Positions 27,467-36,008 of a stretch of DNA of 64,000 nt are shown here, one piece after another. The first letter of the stretch is position 1; every line of letters starts with the position of its first letter. The position numbers and the translations under genes were made by a program. The DNA lies in NCBI GenBank assembly GCA_038236995.1, contig JBBRZE010000001.1, forward strand, positions 82,194 through 146,193. The letters are read 5' to 3'. This DNA comes from JAAFHB01 sp038236995 (GTDB lineage: Bacteria > Bacteroidota > Bacteroidia > Bacteroidales > Prolixibacteraceae). Under the pieces are notes generated by a model. That model searched no databases and had not been told where the DNA came from. It saw only the letters and a list, made by a program, of their open reading frames with translations.

Positions 27467-27567
27467 TTTCTCCGTTTATTCGCCTTCTGACCAACTATTT
27501 TGATCGAAATTTACTTTTCCCCGTAAACCAAATCTCCCGGTCCGTTCAACCAACAAATCACTTGAAA

Positions 27568-29730
27568 ATGGCAACCAAAAACTATCGGATATTAATGTTG
27601 ATGATTATGATCGTCATGGTTATATCGTCCTGTAATTCAAAGATATCAACCTCAAATAAAATTGATCGTGAAGCGCTTGTCAGGCGTCATACCGTGAAAA
27701 TCACTCAATTCGATACGCTGGGATCTCTGACTGTCGGCAATGGAAAGTTTGCCTTTACGGTAGATGCAACGGGACTTCAAACATTTCCTGAGTACTATGA
27801 TAAGGGGATCTCGCTTGGAACGCAGTCCGAATGGGGCTGGCATAGTTTTCCGGATACTGTTGGTTATCGGTTTGAAGAAACGCTTAAGAATTTCGATTAT
27901 CACGGGCGTCCGATTCCATACGATGTTCAGGCGAAGGAGCCCGAGAGGAGTGTTGGTGCTGCAAATTATTTTCGCCAGAACCCTCACCGATTGCACCTTG
28001 GAATCGTCGGAATGGAAATAAAAACAGCTGATGGTAAATTGATTACACCGGATGATATATATGATCTCCATCAGGAACTCGATCTTTGGGAAGGAGTGAT
28101 CAGGAGTAGCTTTATGGTGAATGGCGAAAAAGTAGCAGTGACGACCTGTTGTAGTCAGGAAGAGGACCTGATTTCGGCGGAGATTTCATCAAAGTTGATA
28201 GCCAACGGCTTATTAAGCGTAAAGCTCCGGTTTCCATACCCGTCCGGCGGTCATGTCGATTCGGGTTGCGACTGGACAAAACCTGAGAAGCATCAAACGA
28301 TGATCATTGAAAAAAGTCAGGGACGTGCGCTGATAAAACATCAATTGGACAGCGCAAGCTATTATACCGAAGTCGGATGGAGTGGAACGGGTTTAATGAC
28401 GATGCCTTCAACACATGTATTTGAGATTGTGGCTGGTAAAGGGGAGGAAAAACTTTCTTTTTCAACCTGCTTTTCTGCAATTGCTCCTGCAAAAATCGGA
28501 CTGGCAGGTTTTAATGAAACGCAACTGAGCAGCCAGATGGGATGGAAAAGATTCTGGGAAATTGGCGGTGCAGTCGATTTCTCGGGAAGCACCGATTCGC
28601 GCGCCAATGAGCTCGAAAGGAGAGTTATTTTATCACAGTATCTTACAAAAGTTCAATGTGCAGGGAGTTTTCCTCCGCAGGAAACAGGACTGACCTTCAA
28701 TAGCTGGTATGGCAAACCACACCTCGAAATGCACTGGTGGCATGGTGTCCATTTTGCACTTTGGAACCGGATCGAATTGCTGGAGAAAAGTCTCGACTGG
28801 TACAATAAAATAAGTGCTGAAGCACGAAAAATTGCAGAAAGACAGGCATTTAAAGGTGTTCGCTGGCCAAAAATGGTTGCACATGATGGACTTGATAGTC
28901 CGTCAAGTGTAGGAGCGTTCCTGATCTGGCAGCAACCTCATATCATTTATTTTGCTGAATTGTGTTACCGCAGTCATCAGGACACCGCAACACTTCGTAA
29001 GTATGCTGATCTTGTTTTCGAAACAGCTGATTTTATGAGTTCATTTGCTTACTACGATCAGAAAACGGACAGGTATGTTCTTGGGCCACCACTTATTCCG
29101 GCACAGGAATGTTTCGACCCGAACACGACATTCAACCCACCGTTCGAATTGGCTTACTGGCACTGGGGACTTGCCATGGCGCAACAGTGGAGGAAGCGGC
29201 TCGGACTTGAGCCTAAGAAAGAATGGGATGCGGTTTTGGCTAAACTTTCGGTTCCTGCACAATCAGACGGGATCTATCTTGCTGCCGAAAGTGCTCCCGA
29301 TTCCTATACAAATCCACGGTATACTGCTGACCATCCGGCTGTTCTTGGTGCGTTCGGTTATCTGCCCGGGTCTCCTCTTGTCGATACATTAACGATGAAA
29401 AAAACATTTAACTATGTGTGGGAGAACTGGCAATGGAGGAAAACATGGGGATGGGACTTCCCGCTAACAGCAATGACTGCAACACGATTGGGAATGCCGG
29501 AAAAGGCACTGGATGCGCTTTTTATGGATATCGAAAAAAACACCTATCTTGTTAACGGTCATAACTATCAGGATAAACGGCTGCGGCTTTATCTTCCTGG
29601 AAACGGAGGCGTTCTGGCTGCTGTGGCTATGATGTGCGCCGGGTTTGACGGTAATCGTACGGATCTCCCTGGATTTCCAAAAGATGGAAGCTGGAAAGTA
29701 CGTTGGGAAAACCTTTCGAAGATGCCGTAA
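27568..29730 (+). CDS. six-hairpin glycosidase-like lipoprotein
   Basis: A 720-residue lipoprotein; the start at 27568 (MATKNYRILMLM) gives a proper signal with lipobox VISSC. An N-terminal beta-sandwich (about 30-340, with LTVGNGKFAFTVDATGLQTF) precedes an (alpha/alpha)6 barrel (about 360-700, with TFNSWYGKPHLEMHWWHGVH and FELAYWHWGLA), the layout of GH65/GH95/GH127-like clan enzymes. It should be exposed on the outer membrane or in the periplasm and cleave an oligosaccharide; acid/base residues cannot be assigned safely. It lies in a small carbohydrate group with GH16, but there are no SusC/SusD genes here. Confidence 0.75.
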   Translation: MATKNYRILMLMIMIVMVISSCNSKISTSNKIDREALVRRHTVKITQFDTLGSLTVGNGKFAFTVDATGLQTFPEYYDKGISLGTQSEWGWHSFPDTVGYRFEETLKNFDYHGRPIPYDVQAKEPERSVGAANYFRQNPHRLHLGIVGMEIKTADGKLITPDDIYDLHQELDLWEGVIRSSFMVNGEKVAVTTCCSQEEDLISAEISSKLIANGLLSVKLRFPYPSGGHVDSGCDWTKPEKHQTMIIEKSQGRALIKHQLDSASYYTEVGWSGTGLMTMPSTHVFEIVAGKGEEKLSFSTCFSAIAPAKIGLAGFNETQLSSQMGWKRFWEIGGAVDFSGSTDSRANELERRVILSQYLTKVQCAGSFPPQETGLTFNSWYGKPHLEMHWWHGVHFALWNRIELLEKSLDWYNKISAEARKIAERQAFKGVRWPKMVAHDGLDSPSSVGAFLIWQQPHIIYFAELCYRSHQDTATLRKYADLVFETADFMSSFAYYDQKTDRYVLGPPLIPAQECFDPNTTFNPPFELAYWHWGLAMAQQWRKRLGLEPKKEWDAVLAKLSVPAQSDGIYLAAESAPDSYTNPRYTADHPAVLGAFGYLPGSPLVDTLTMKKTFNYVWENWQWRKTWGWDFPLTAMTATRLGMPEKALDALFMDIEKNTYLVNGHNYQDKRLRLYLPGNGGVLAAVAMMCAGFDGNRTDLPGFPKDGSWKVRWENLSKMP

Positions 29731-29766
29731 CGTAGCCCTAAAGTTAAAAGCAAATCGTTTTTATGC

Positions 29767-29774
29767 TATATTTG
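29767..29774 (+). promoter_or_regulatory. putative -7 promoter element for the GH16 gene
   Basis: TATATTTG matches TAnnTTTG, 26 bp upstream of the first ATG of the GH16 gene. No clear -33 element was seen. Confidence 0.35.
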
Positions 29775-29799
29775 AGATCCTTTTATTAACAACCAAACA

Positions 29800-30615
29800 A
29801 TGATAATGATGAAACGAATCAAATTATTTTCCACCTTACTGGTGTTGCTGATGATTGTAAATTGTACGAAAGCCCAAAATGTTGCAACTGAAAAAAACAA
29901 AGCTTCGTTAGTCTGGGCTGACGAGTTCAATGGTGCCGGATTACCCGATGCTTCAAAATGGGGATATGAGGTGGGTTTTGTCAGAAACAACGAAAAACAA
30001 TATTACACGCTGGAACGGACGCAGAATGTGCGTCAGGAGGCTGGCAACCTGGTTATTGAATCGCTGAAGGAGGATTTTCAGGGTGCAAATTACACTTCTG
30101 GAAGTATCAATACATTGGATAAGAAATCATTTGAAGGAGATATACGTGTTGAAGTAAGTGCAAAACTTCCGCAGGGAAAGGGAATCTGGCCTGCTATCTG
30201 GATGATGGGTACTAATATTAAACAGGTTGGCTGGCCAAAATGCAGTGAACTCGATATCATGGAGTTCGTTGGTCACACACCAGGAAAAGTTTTTGGAACG
30301 CTCCATTGGTGGGACAGTTCAACCGCAAAGGATGACAAACACCTGAGTAAGGGAAATAATTTGATGATTAGCGATTTGCATACTGCTTTCCACGTCTATT
30401 CACTTGAAAGAAGAGGGAAGACCATTTCGTTGTTTATTGATGGAAAAAATCTTCTGACATTTGCTGCACCGGCAACTGCCTATGAAAATACCTTCACCGG
30501 TCCCCTTTATCTTTTGCTCAATACAGCAGTCGGCGGAAGCTGGGGCGGTGATATTGATGATTCGATCTTTCCTCAGAAATTTTTAATCGACTATGTGAGA
30601 GTATATAAACTCTGA
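29800..30615 (+). CDS. glycoside hydrolase family 16 (laminarinase/beta-glucanase type)
   Basis: A 271-residue secreted enzyme; Met4 may be the true start. A signal peptide (residues 4-25) is followed by one GH16 jelly-roll domain. The catalytic motif ELDIME (Glu150 nucleophile, Asp152, Glu155 acid/base) has the extra residue typical of laminarinase-type members, and the WPAIWMMG strand and LNTAVGGSWGGD near the end are also conserved. It should cut beta-1,3 (or mixed-linked) glucans outside the cytoplasm. Downstream, a toxin-antitoxin pair begins after 100 bp. Confidence 0.9.
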   Translation: MIMMKRIKLFSTLLVLLMIVNCTKAQNVATEKNKASLVWADEFNGAGLPDASKWGYEVGFVRNNEKQYYTLERTQNVRQEAGNLVIESLKEDFQGANYTSGSINTLDKKSFEGDIRVEVSAKLPQGKGIWPAIWMMGTNIKQVGWPKCSELDIMEFVGHTPGKVFGTLHWWDSSTAKDDKHLSKGNNLMISDLHTAFHVYSLERRGKTISLFIDGKNLLTFAAPATAYENTFTGPLYLLLNTAVGGSWGGDIDDSIFPQKFLIDYVRVYKL

Positions 30616-30664
30616 CTCTTTATAAAGGAAGAGGAGCAGTATATTACGACTAACGATTTTTCAT

Positions 30665-30672
30665 TAAATTTG
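30665..30672 (+). promoter_or_regulatory. putative -7 promoter element for the YoeB-type pair
   Basis: TAAATTTG matches the Bacteroidota -7 consensus, 44 bp upstream of the antitoxin ATG. Confidence 0.35.
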
Positions 30673-30715
30673 CAATTGGATTCTCATTGTAACCGGAATT
30701 TAATTCAACTATTTT

Positions 30716-30931
30716 ATGCAAACAATAAATATCACTGCTTATACTGAAGATGCTGCGCAAATAGAGGCTATTAAGTCTGTTCTGAAGGCACTTAAGATTA
30801 AATTTGAGATTTCTAAAGAGAAACCTTATAATCCGGAGTTTGTTGCAAAAATAAATCAATGCAGACAAGATTATAAAGATGGAAAAGGAAACGTTGTTTC
30901 ACTTGAAGAACTCAATGATTTATGTAAATAG
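30716..30931 (+). CDS. antitoxin of a YoeB-type toxin-antitoxin pair
   Basis: A 71-residue protein with a beta-strand N-terminus (MQTINITAYTEDAAQIEAIK) and a C-terminal charged part (QCRQDYKDGKGNVVSLEELN) resembling the toxin-binding tail of small Bacteroidota antitoxins (DUF2683-type). It lies immediately before the YoeB-like toxin and is almost certainly its antitoxin, probably also autoregulating the operon. Confidence 0.75.
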   Translation: MQTINITAYTEDAAQIEAIKSVLKALKIKFEISKEKPYNPEFVAKINQCRQDYKDGKGNVVSLEELNDLCK

Positions 30932-31179
30932 TCCTTTTGCCTAAAGCTAAAGATGATTTAAATTTTTGGGTGAGAGCCGGTAATAAAGCTATTCTTAAAA
31001 AAATTGGCCTAATGATTGAAGCAATCACTCAAAACCCATACGAAGGAATTGGTAATCCAGAACCTTTGAAATACGAACTTTCAGGCACGTGGTCTCGTCG
31101 AATAAATCTGGAACATCGTTTAATCTACGAGATAGTTGAAGATAAACTGTTAGTTTATTCGCTAAAAGGCCATTATTGA
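30928..31179 (+). CDS. Txe/YoeB-family toxin (mRNA endonuclease)
   Basis: An 80-83 residue RelE-fold toxin: PKAKDDLNFWVRAGNKAILK, NPYEGIGNPEPLKYELSGTW and the C-terminal SRRINLEHRLIYEI plus KGHY match YoeB with its catalytic Arg/His/Tyr set. It would cut mRNA on the ribosome. There is no ATG. After a stop at 30925 the frame reads ATA GTC CTT TTG CCT, so start must be ATA (30928) or TTG (30937), or the start codon has mutated and the toxin is silent. It overlaps the antitoxin stop. Confidence 0.82.
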   Translation: MVLLPKAKDDLNFWVRAGNKAILKKIGLMIEAITQNPYEGIGNPEPLKYELSGTWSRRINLEHRLIYEIVEDKLLVYSLKGHY

Positions 31180-31197
31180 GTATTTGTTCCCAAAATA

Positions 31198-31226
31198 AAA
31201 GCGCCAGGATTACCCTGGCGCTTCAA
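31198..31226. terminator. bidirectional terminator
   Basis: AAGCGCCAGG and CCTGGCGCTT pair around ATTAC between the convergent toxin and DUF1349 genes, with A-rich left and T-rich right flanks. Confidence 0.75.
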
Positions 31227-31272
31227 TTTTATGATGATTCCACAAATATCTAAAATGGGATCTGTTTTTCAG

Positions 31273-31968
31273 TTATTCGGCAACTTTTTCCTTCATCTGC
31301 AAATTACGGAATTTGGCAACCGTTGTTGCTCCTTTGATATGGGCCGTTGCAGCCATTCCTAAGTAGATTTTTTTCGGCATCTTCATCGAAAATTCTGTAT
31401 ATTGAACCCAGTTGATGCCATCCGGACTTGTATATGCTGAAAAGACTTCACCGGTTCTTTTCAATCTCATCCATACATTGGGATAATTGACGGGAAAGGC
31501 TGCCTGGGCAACAGAATCGGTCAATGAAGGGTAGATGGCTTTGCTTTCTTTCCCTTTCAAAAGGCGATATTGAAACTCGTAACCTCCACGATTGTTGTTT
31601 CTTTTGTCATTACCCGGAAAAGCAAGAAACATCACGTTGCGCGATCCGGAAGTGAGATTCTCGCGTGCCATCAATCCGGCCTTGGTATACAAATGCGACC
31701 TTTCCAAAGATTCAAGCTGCGCCACGAAATCAAAGTCACCCTCAATTTGTTTGTAAACAAAGTGAAATTGATCGGAATTCATCCAGATATCTTCCCCTCC
31801 TGCCTTGATATCTACACCGTTAGTAACAATTTGTGCATCTCCTTTGATGGCCGGTTTTCCAATGTCCTGTGCTTTGAAATTGGTCTGTGGCTGAGCCTGA
31901 GTTTCTAATCCCCAAAAGAAGATAAGTAAAAGAAGTGCCTGTAATACTTTTGAAATCAACTTATTCAT
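31273..31968 (-). CDS. exported DUF1349 domain protein
   Basis: A 231-residue protein with a signal peptide (VLQALLLLIFFWGLETQAQ) and one DUF1349 concanavalin-like beta-sandwich: GEDIWMNSDQFHFVYKQIEG, YTKAGLMARENL and WMRLKRTGEVFSAYTSPDG. Such domains occur in secreted sugar-binding or glycosidase-linked proteins of Bacteroidota. It probably binds or processes glycans outside the cytoplasm; no catalytic residues are known. It follows the carbohydrate group but is on the opposite strand. Confidence 0.78.
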   Translation of the reverse strand: MNKLISKVLQALLLLIFFWGLETQAQPQTNFKAQDIGKPAIKGDAQIVTNGVDIKAGGEDIWMNSDQFHFVYKQIEGDFDFVAQLESLERSHLYTKAGLMARENLTSGSRNVMFLAFPGNDKRNNNRGGYEFQYRLLKGKESKAIYPSLTDSVAQAAFPVNYPNVWMRLKRTGEVFSAYTSPDGINWVQYTEFSMKMPKKIYLGMAATAHIKGATTVAKFRNLQMKEKVAE

Positions 31969-32029
31969 AATATGTGGTTTATTAATTGTGCTATTGAGAC
32001 TTACAAATGTAATGAATGATTCGCTCTTT

Positions 32030-32245
32030 TTACTTAAAATCTATTCTGGTCTGCGGATCTTTGCCGGGTTCGTCCAAATGCTTTTTTACGATCGCTTCAA
32101 TCTCCCTGATGCAACGGCCACATCCGGTTCCTGCAGTTGTAAACTGTTGAATTTCGGCTGTTGAGCGTGCGCCTGCGCGTAATTTCTTTTTTATTTCGAT
32201 CTCCGAAACATGACTACACAGACAGACCAATCGCTTTTGATTCAT
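32030..32245 (-). CDS. BFD-like [2Fe-2S] protein
   Basis: A 71-residue protein with Cys8-x-Cys10 (LVCLCSH) and Cys42-x2-Cys45 (GTGCGRC), the ligand pattern of bacterioferritin-associated ferredoxin. BFD passes electrons to release iron from bacterioferritin; free-standing BFD-like proteins may also act in other Fe-S electron transfers. No ferritin gene is nearby. It is 27 bp upstream of the metallophosphoesterase stop region on the same strand order. Confidence 0.8.
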   Translation of the reverse strand: MNQKRLVCLCSHVSEIEIKKKLRAGARSTAEIQQFTTAGTGCGRCIREIEAIVKKHLDEPGKDPQTRIDFK

Positions 32246-32272
32246 TTGAATTTCAGTGTCAGATGAATTGGA

Positions 32273-33433
32273 TTACAGTGAAGGTCCATCGAATTTCAAG
32301 TTGAAAACAACTACTTCAGGAGTATTCCCCAATCTTACCGGAGGTCCCCACGAACCAAAACCGGATGAGACATAGAAATTGGTATCTCCTTTTTTGAGAA
32401 ACCCCCAGCTGAGTTCGTACACGGCTTTTGTAATGTAGTTTAAAGGCCATAGCTGACCATGATGCGTATGTCCCGAAAGGTGCAGATCCACCCCTTCGAC
32501 CACTGCTTCATCAAGGTTAAACGGCTGATGGTTCATCACGATTACGGGAAAAGCTTTGTCCAAACCAACCATAAGTTCATTAAGTGTTTTCCGTCCGTTT
32601 TCATCTCCCATACGTCGATTGTCGCGGTCGTCACGTCCAACTATCTGAATTCCATTTGGCAAGACAAGGGTTTTATCGCGTAAGATATTGATGTTAATGC
32701 TCTCCAGGTAGGGTAAGGTTTTCTTAATGCCACCGATATACTCATGATTTCCTGCAATTGCGTAAACACCCAGCGGCGTCTTGATCTCCTGGATGTGCCG
32801 TCCCAGATTTTTACGAAGTGCCGAAGCCACGTCACCATCAACCAGATCACCGCAAAGAAGCACTAAATCAGGTTTTTGCTTGTTGATAATGCTCACTAGC
32901 CGCTCTTCGCGGTTCTCCCCGATTAAAGCGCCAAGATGGATGTCTGATGCCATCAGAATTTTCATCCCTCGATTTCCCGTGACCTTCTTATGAATATTCA
33001 GCGAAATTTCCCGGACCCGCGTATTTAAAGCATTGATATGTCCAGCCAGAACCACTAACGAGACAAAAGCTACTGTAAACAGGCCTATCCTGAACCGCAA
33101 AGTTTGAGTCATCTCCGGAAGAAAATGGAAAAAGTGGTTGAAGAGACGGATAATATCAAATAAAAGAATCGTCAGTGCGAAGTATAGCATAAAGGCGAGC
33201 CAGAAGGCGCCAATCCGGTAAATCCATTCACTAACAAGAGAGGAGCGGGTATGTTCGAGAATTTCGCCAACAATAAAACAGGATACGATTATCCAAAATG
33301 CTGTAATATAGCTCTTACGCCAGGCGGGGGTGAATGAAAATGCTTGTAAACCCCTTGTATAAATGAGAAAATTAATTGAAAAATAGATCAGTAATACAGT
33401 TCCGAAGAAGATTAAAAATGATGTTGTTCGCAT
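32273..33433 (-). CDS. membrane-anchored metallophosphoesterase
   Basis: A 386-residue protein; ATG at 33433 (MRTTSFLIFFGTV) replaces a TTG seven codons upstream. Four N-terminal membrane helices (about 1-145) precede a calcineurin-like phosphoesterase with all five motifs: ASDIHLG, CGDLVDGD, AGNHEY, MNHQPF and SGHTHHGQ. These bind two metal ions. The YkuE-like architecture suggests action on a lipid or other phosphoester at the membrane; substrate unknown. Confidence 0.85.
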   Translation of the reverse strand: MRTTSFLIFFGTVLLIYFSINFLIYTRGLQAFSFTPAWRKSYITAFWIIVSCFIVGEILEHTRSSLVSEWIYRIGAFWLAFMLYFALTILLFDIIRLFNHFFHFLPEMTQTLRFRIGLFTVAFVSLVVLAGHINALNTRVREISLNIHKKVTGNRGMKILMASDIHLGALIGENREERLVSIINKQKPDLVLLCGDLVDGDVASALRKNLGRHIQEIKTPLGVYAIAGNHEYIGGIKKTLPYLESININILRDKTLVLPNGIQIVGRDDRDNRRMGDENGRKTLNELMVGLDKAFPVIVMNHQPFNLDEAVVEGVDLHLSGHTHHGQLWPLNYITKAVYELSWGFLKKGDTNFYVSSGFGSWGPPVRLGNTPEVVVFNLKFDGPSL

Positions 33434-33547
33434 AAGAGAAGATATTTTATTCAAAAATAGACTTTATTGACAGAATAAGATCAGACTCAATTGACAATAG
33501 TGCCGCCAACTTTGTTCAGGCGCTGGAAACAATCGTTTCAATTTTTT

Positions 33548-33555
33548 TATCTTTG
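33548..33555 (+). promoter_or_regulatory. putative -7 promoter element of the DUF6452-DUF6048 operon
   Basis: TATCTTTG is a perfect match to TAnnTTTG, 24 bp upstream of the DUF6452 ATG. Confidence 0.4.
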
Positions 33556-33578
33556 TAAATTAACAAATTAATCTTTTC

Positions 33579-34067
33579 ATGAGATTTTGTCTGTTCATAA
33601 TTTCGCTCTTCATTTTTACATTGGTATCGTGCAGCAATGGTAACGGTTGCTACGAATCGGTTGATACTTTAATGGTAACATCCCTTTCTATAAATGACTT
33701 AAAACACATTAAGACATTGGTAATTAAGGGTATTGATCGCAATGATGTGGGAGATACACTTGTAAATGACCAGGATTCGACCCTGATTAAAAGGTATAAT
33801 CTTCCACTTTCCTTGTCTGCTGATTCGACAGGATTTGTCCTTGATGTCAATGGCAGGAAAGACACCCTTTTTATCAGACATACCATGATATTAGGCTTTG
33901 TATCGGAAGATTGCGGTTTTGCACCCGACTATGTTATTTCAGGTTTACAGCACACAACAGGGATCGATTCAGTAATCATCACTGACACAAAGGTTAATCC
34001 ACAATCAATAGAGAAAACGACGAATGACCAAAATATTAGCATCTACTTTAGTTCTGCTGCTCATTAG
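33579..34067 (+). CDS. DUF6452 family lipoprotein
   Basis: A 162-residue lipoprotein (signal RFCLFIISLFIFTLVSC). The mature part includes KGIDRNDVGDTLVNDQDS and a C-terminal DCGFAPDYVI segment typical of the DUF6452 family, which in Bacteroidota is encoded directly before DUF6048. Its last 44 bp overlap the next gene in another frame, showing a coupled operon. Function unknown; likely periplasmic or outer-membrane bound. Confidence 0.78.
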   Translation: MRFCLFIISLFIFTLVSCSNGNGCYESVDTLMVTSLSINDLKHIKTLVIKGIDRNDVGDTLVNDQDSTLIKRYNLPLSLSADSTGFVLDVNGRKDTLFIRHTMILGFVSEDCGFAPDYVISGLQHTTGIDSVIITDTKVNPQSIEKTTNDQNISIYFSSAAH

Positions 34068-34815
34068 TAGCTTTCAGGGTTTTTCGCAGAAGAAAGCCGA
34101 GGTTTGGCGATACGAAGGTCCTCGTGTTGGAATTGATCTGTCGCGGTTTCTGGTCCCGTATTTACAAACCGGTAAGCGAAATGGCTGGGAGATTCAGGCT
34201 GATGTACCATACAAAGGAAACTGGTTCCCGACTTTTGAGTTGGGTATGCAATGGTTTGATGATAAACGTGATGGCTTTCATTACAAGAACAATGGCACCT
34301 ATGCGCGTTTGGGCGTCGACATGAATATTGTAAAGTTCGAATCGATGAAAGATCACGATTTGGTATTTATCGGTGCCCGCTACGGATATTCGCTCTTCAA
34401 CCAGGAAACAGATGCGATCGGTTATTCAAACTATTGGGGAACTGTTGCTTCATCGGTTCCCCTGCGAACGATGAATGCCCATTGGGCTGAATTGGTTTTT
34501 GGGATGAAGGGAGAACTTTTCAGCAATTTTTTCCTTGGATGGACACTTAGGGCGAAGTTTCCGGTTTCAGTGACAAAAGACCAAAATATCAAACCTTATA
34601 TTATTCCGGGAATTGGAAAAACGACCAGTGCAGTCCCTTTCGATTTTTCAATTGGGTTCTATTACCGCTTCCCAATTTTCAGAACTAAAAACTTTCCCAA
34701 ACCGATTAAGTTTGGAGGAACAACTCATCCTGGCGAGAATGATGAAAACAATCCCAATAATCAGGGAAGTTCTGGTACCGGTGGATTGCGAAGTTTGCAA
34801 AGTGGTGGACGGTGA
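34024..34815 (+). CDS. DUF6048 family exported protein
   Basis: A 263-residue protein with a signal peptide (ILASTLVLLLISSFQGFSQ) and alternating beta-strand sequence rich in aromatic residues, for example GPRVGIDLSRFLVP and FDFSIGFYYRFPIF, suggesting an outer-membrane beta-barrel. The C-terminus is low-complexity (Asn/Gly/Ser). It belongs with the overlapping DUF6452 gene. Function unknown. Confidence 0.78.
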   Translation: MTKILASTLVLLLISSFQGFSQKKAEVWRYEGPRVGIDLSRFLVPYLQTGKRNGWEIQADVPYKGNWFPTFELGMQWFDDKRDGFHYKNNGTYARLGVDMNIVKFESMKDHDLVFIGARYGYSLFNQETDAIGYSNYWGTVASSVPLRTMNAHWAELVFGMKGELFSNFFLGWTLRAKFPVSVTKDQNIKPYIIPGIGKTTSAVPFDFSIGFYYRFPIFRTKNFPKPIKFGGTTHPGENDENNPNNQGSSGTGGLRSLQSGGR

Positions 34816-34931
34816 CTTCTCCTTATCCCGCTGTGTTACATTTTTTGGGCTAATTTGAAGTTATACATGATCATAGATTACAAAAAAGCTCCGGGACAGA
34901 AAACAGGAAAGCGCTAAGTATTAAATCTCCC
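34816..34931. other. intergenic DNA before the 21-bp array
   Basis: About 115 bp without a gene, including a degenerate copy of the following repeat near its right end (TATTAAATCTCCC). Confidence 0.35.
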
Positions 34932-35020
34932 GTGTTTAATATTAAATCCTGTGTGTTTAATATCAAACAGCCTGTGTTTAATATCAAATTCAGTGTGTTT
35001 AATATTAAACAGTCCGTGTT
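34932..35020. repeat. 21-bp tandem array with 12-bp palindromes
   Basis: Four full 21-bp units start at 34932, 34953, 34974 and 34995, with a partial fifth at 35016. Each begins GTGTTTAATATTAAA or GTGTTTAATATCAAA followed by six variable bases. TTTAATATTAAA is a perfect 12-bp palindrome, kept in units 1 and 4 and changed at one base in 2 and 3. The 21-bp period equals two helical turns, so the palindromes lie on one face of the DNA. The open frame over it (from a GTG) gives FNIK repeats and is not a convincing gene. Confidence 0.8.
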
Positions 35021-35340
35021 ATTCAATCTTCAGTTTATTATCTTGTTTTTAATCCCGCACGTGTGGGAGATTGAACTCGTCAACTGGTCATTCTTTTGTG
35101 TGAAAAAGGTTTTCTTAGGATCGTTTTTATTCATTTGTATCAGGAAAGAGCCGAATCATCGTATATTCCATCATAATTTTGAATTTAATAAAATAAAAAA
35201 GACAATTAATAGTTTTGTTAATTATGTATTCGTTATTTTTGTGATAGTGCAAAACCAAATATCTAATACACAAAGGGAAAAAACGAATTGAGGGAAGTTA
35301 AAGACTGTTGAAGTACTATATAATTGCCGGTATTTACTAG
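35021..35340. other. intergenic DNA between the 21-bp array and the first cassette boundary
   Basis: AT-rich, no gene supported. It ends at TAG^TTAGCGG (35340/35341), which looks like the right end of the cassette repeats further on and may be the entry boundary of the array. Confidence 0.3.
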
Positions 35341-35357
35341 TTAGCGGTCAGTTTAAT

Positions 35358-35699
35358 CGCTCCTTGAAACAGTATCGGTTCTTGAAATATTCACTTAGTT
35401 TGAAACCAGTTAAAATTTAAAATTATGGAATACATTTGGATTGCTATAATTGTAGTTTACATTGTACTGACTCATTTAATTGCAAAACACATTGGAGCAA
35501 AGCGAGAAATTGGATATGGGAAATCAGTTTTTTGGTCACTTGTGTTCACTCCAATATTAGGGCTAATAATAACAAAAATGAGCAAACCAATTTATATTCA
35601 GTAAACTGCACACAATAAATTGTATATGGCAGGCGGGAGTTTTACCTGACTGACAAATCAGACCTGCAGGAAAGTGACTGTTTAGCCGCTCCTTGAAAC
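35358..35699. repeat. 13-bp direct repeat bracketing the small membrane protein gene
   Basis: CGCTCCTTGAAAC occurs at 35358-35370 and again at 35687-35699, each within a longer weaker match. The copies flank the small gene at 35425 and may be remains of an earlier insertion or cassette exchange. Confidence 0.45.
35425..35604 (+). CDS. small membrane protein, 59 residues
   Basis: ATG at 35425 and TAA at 35602-35604. The protein starts MEYIWIAIIVVYIVLTHLIA, a membrane helix, followed by a loop KHIGAKREIGYGKS and a second helix FWSLVFTPILGLIITKM. The pattern (W at helix starts, conserved IGYGKS loop) is that of small two-helix Bacteroidota membrane proteins of unknown function. It is the only good gene of the first cassette-like unit. 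Confidence 0.65.
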   Translation: MEYIWIAIIVVYIVLTHLIAKHIGAKREIGYGKSVFWSLVFTPILGLIITKMSKPIYIQ

Positions 35700-35884
35700 G
35701 TAATTGGTTTTGACAGATTTTTGAATTTAACTGTTCGAACAGTTTGAGATAATTTCTGGGTTTGACAGGGTTTCGCTTTTTGAGAGAAACAAGCATTTCG
35801 ACCAAAACGTTCTTTTTCAACTTGACAGAGACTGCAAACGGAGACGTTTTCGCAGACAAAGTTTTTAACTTCGTCGTTGGACAC
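35642..35884 (-). CDS. doubtful Cys-rich ORF in cassette 1
   Basis: An 80-codon open frame starting at GTG (35884): MSNDEVKNFVCENVSVCSLC and later CFSQKAKPCQTQKLS. It has no recognised domain, and the rare start and basic composition make it doubtful. It could equally be the reverse side of a structured non-coding repeat. Confidence 0.2.
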   Translation of the reverse strand: MSNDEVKNFVCENVSVCSLCQVEKERFGRNACFSQKAKPCQTQKLSQTVRTVKFKNLSKPITFQGAAKQSLSCRSDLSVR

Positions 35885-36008
35885 GTAAGCGGATAATCTG
35901 GTTGAGAGAACTTTGCAATTTGACTAAAAAATTATTGACTGACAGCATTTAATAGTGATTTACAAAAAGACAAAATATGCAAATGTTTCAAGTGACCGGG
36001 AAACCGAA

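Noticed and set aside
29800..30615. Polysaccharide utilisation locus around the GH16 gene
   Set aside because: No SusC/SusD pair or hybrid two-component or anti-sigma regulator of PUL type is present; only scattered carbohydrate genes.
34932..35291. Open frame of 119 codons over the 21-bp array
   Set aside because: It starts at GTG inside the repeat, the FNIK repeats follow from the DNA period, and the rest is AT-rich hydrophobic nonsense; no ribosome site.
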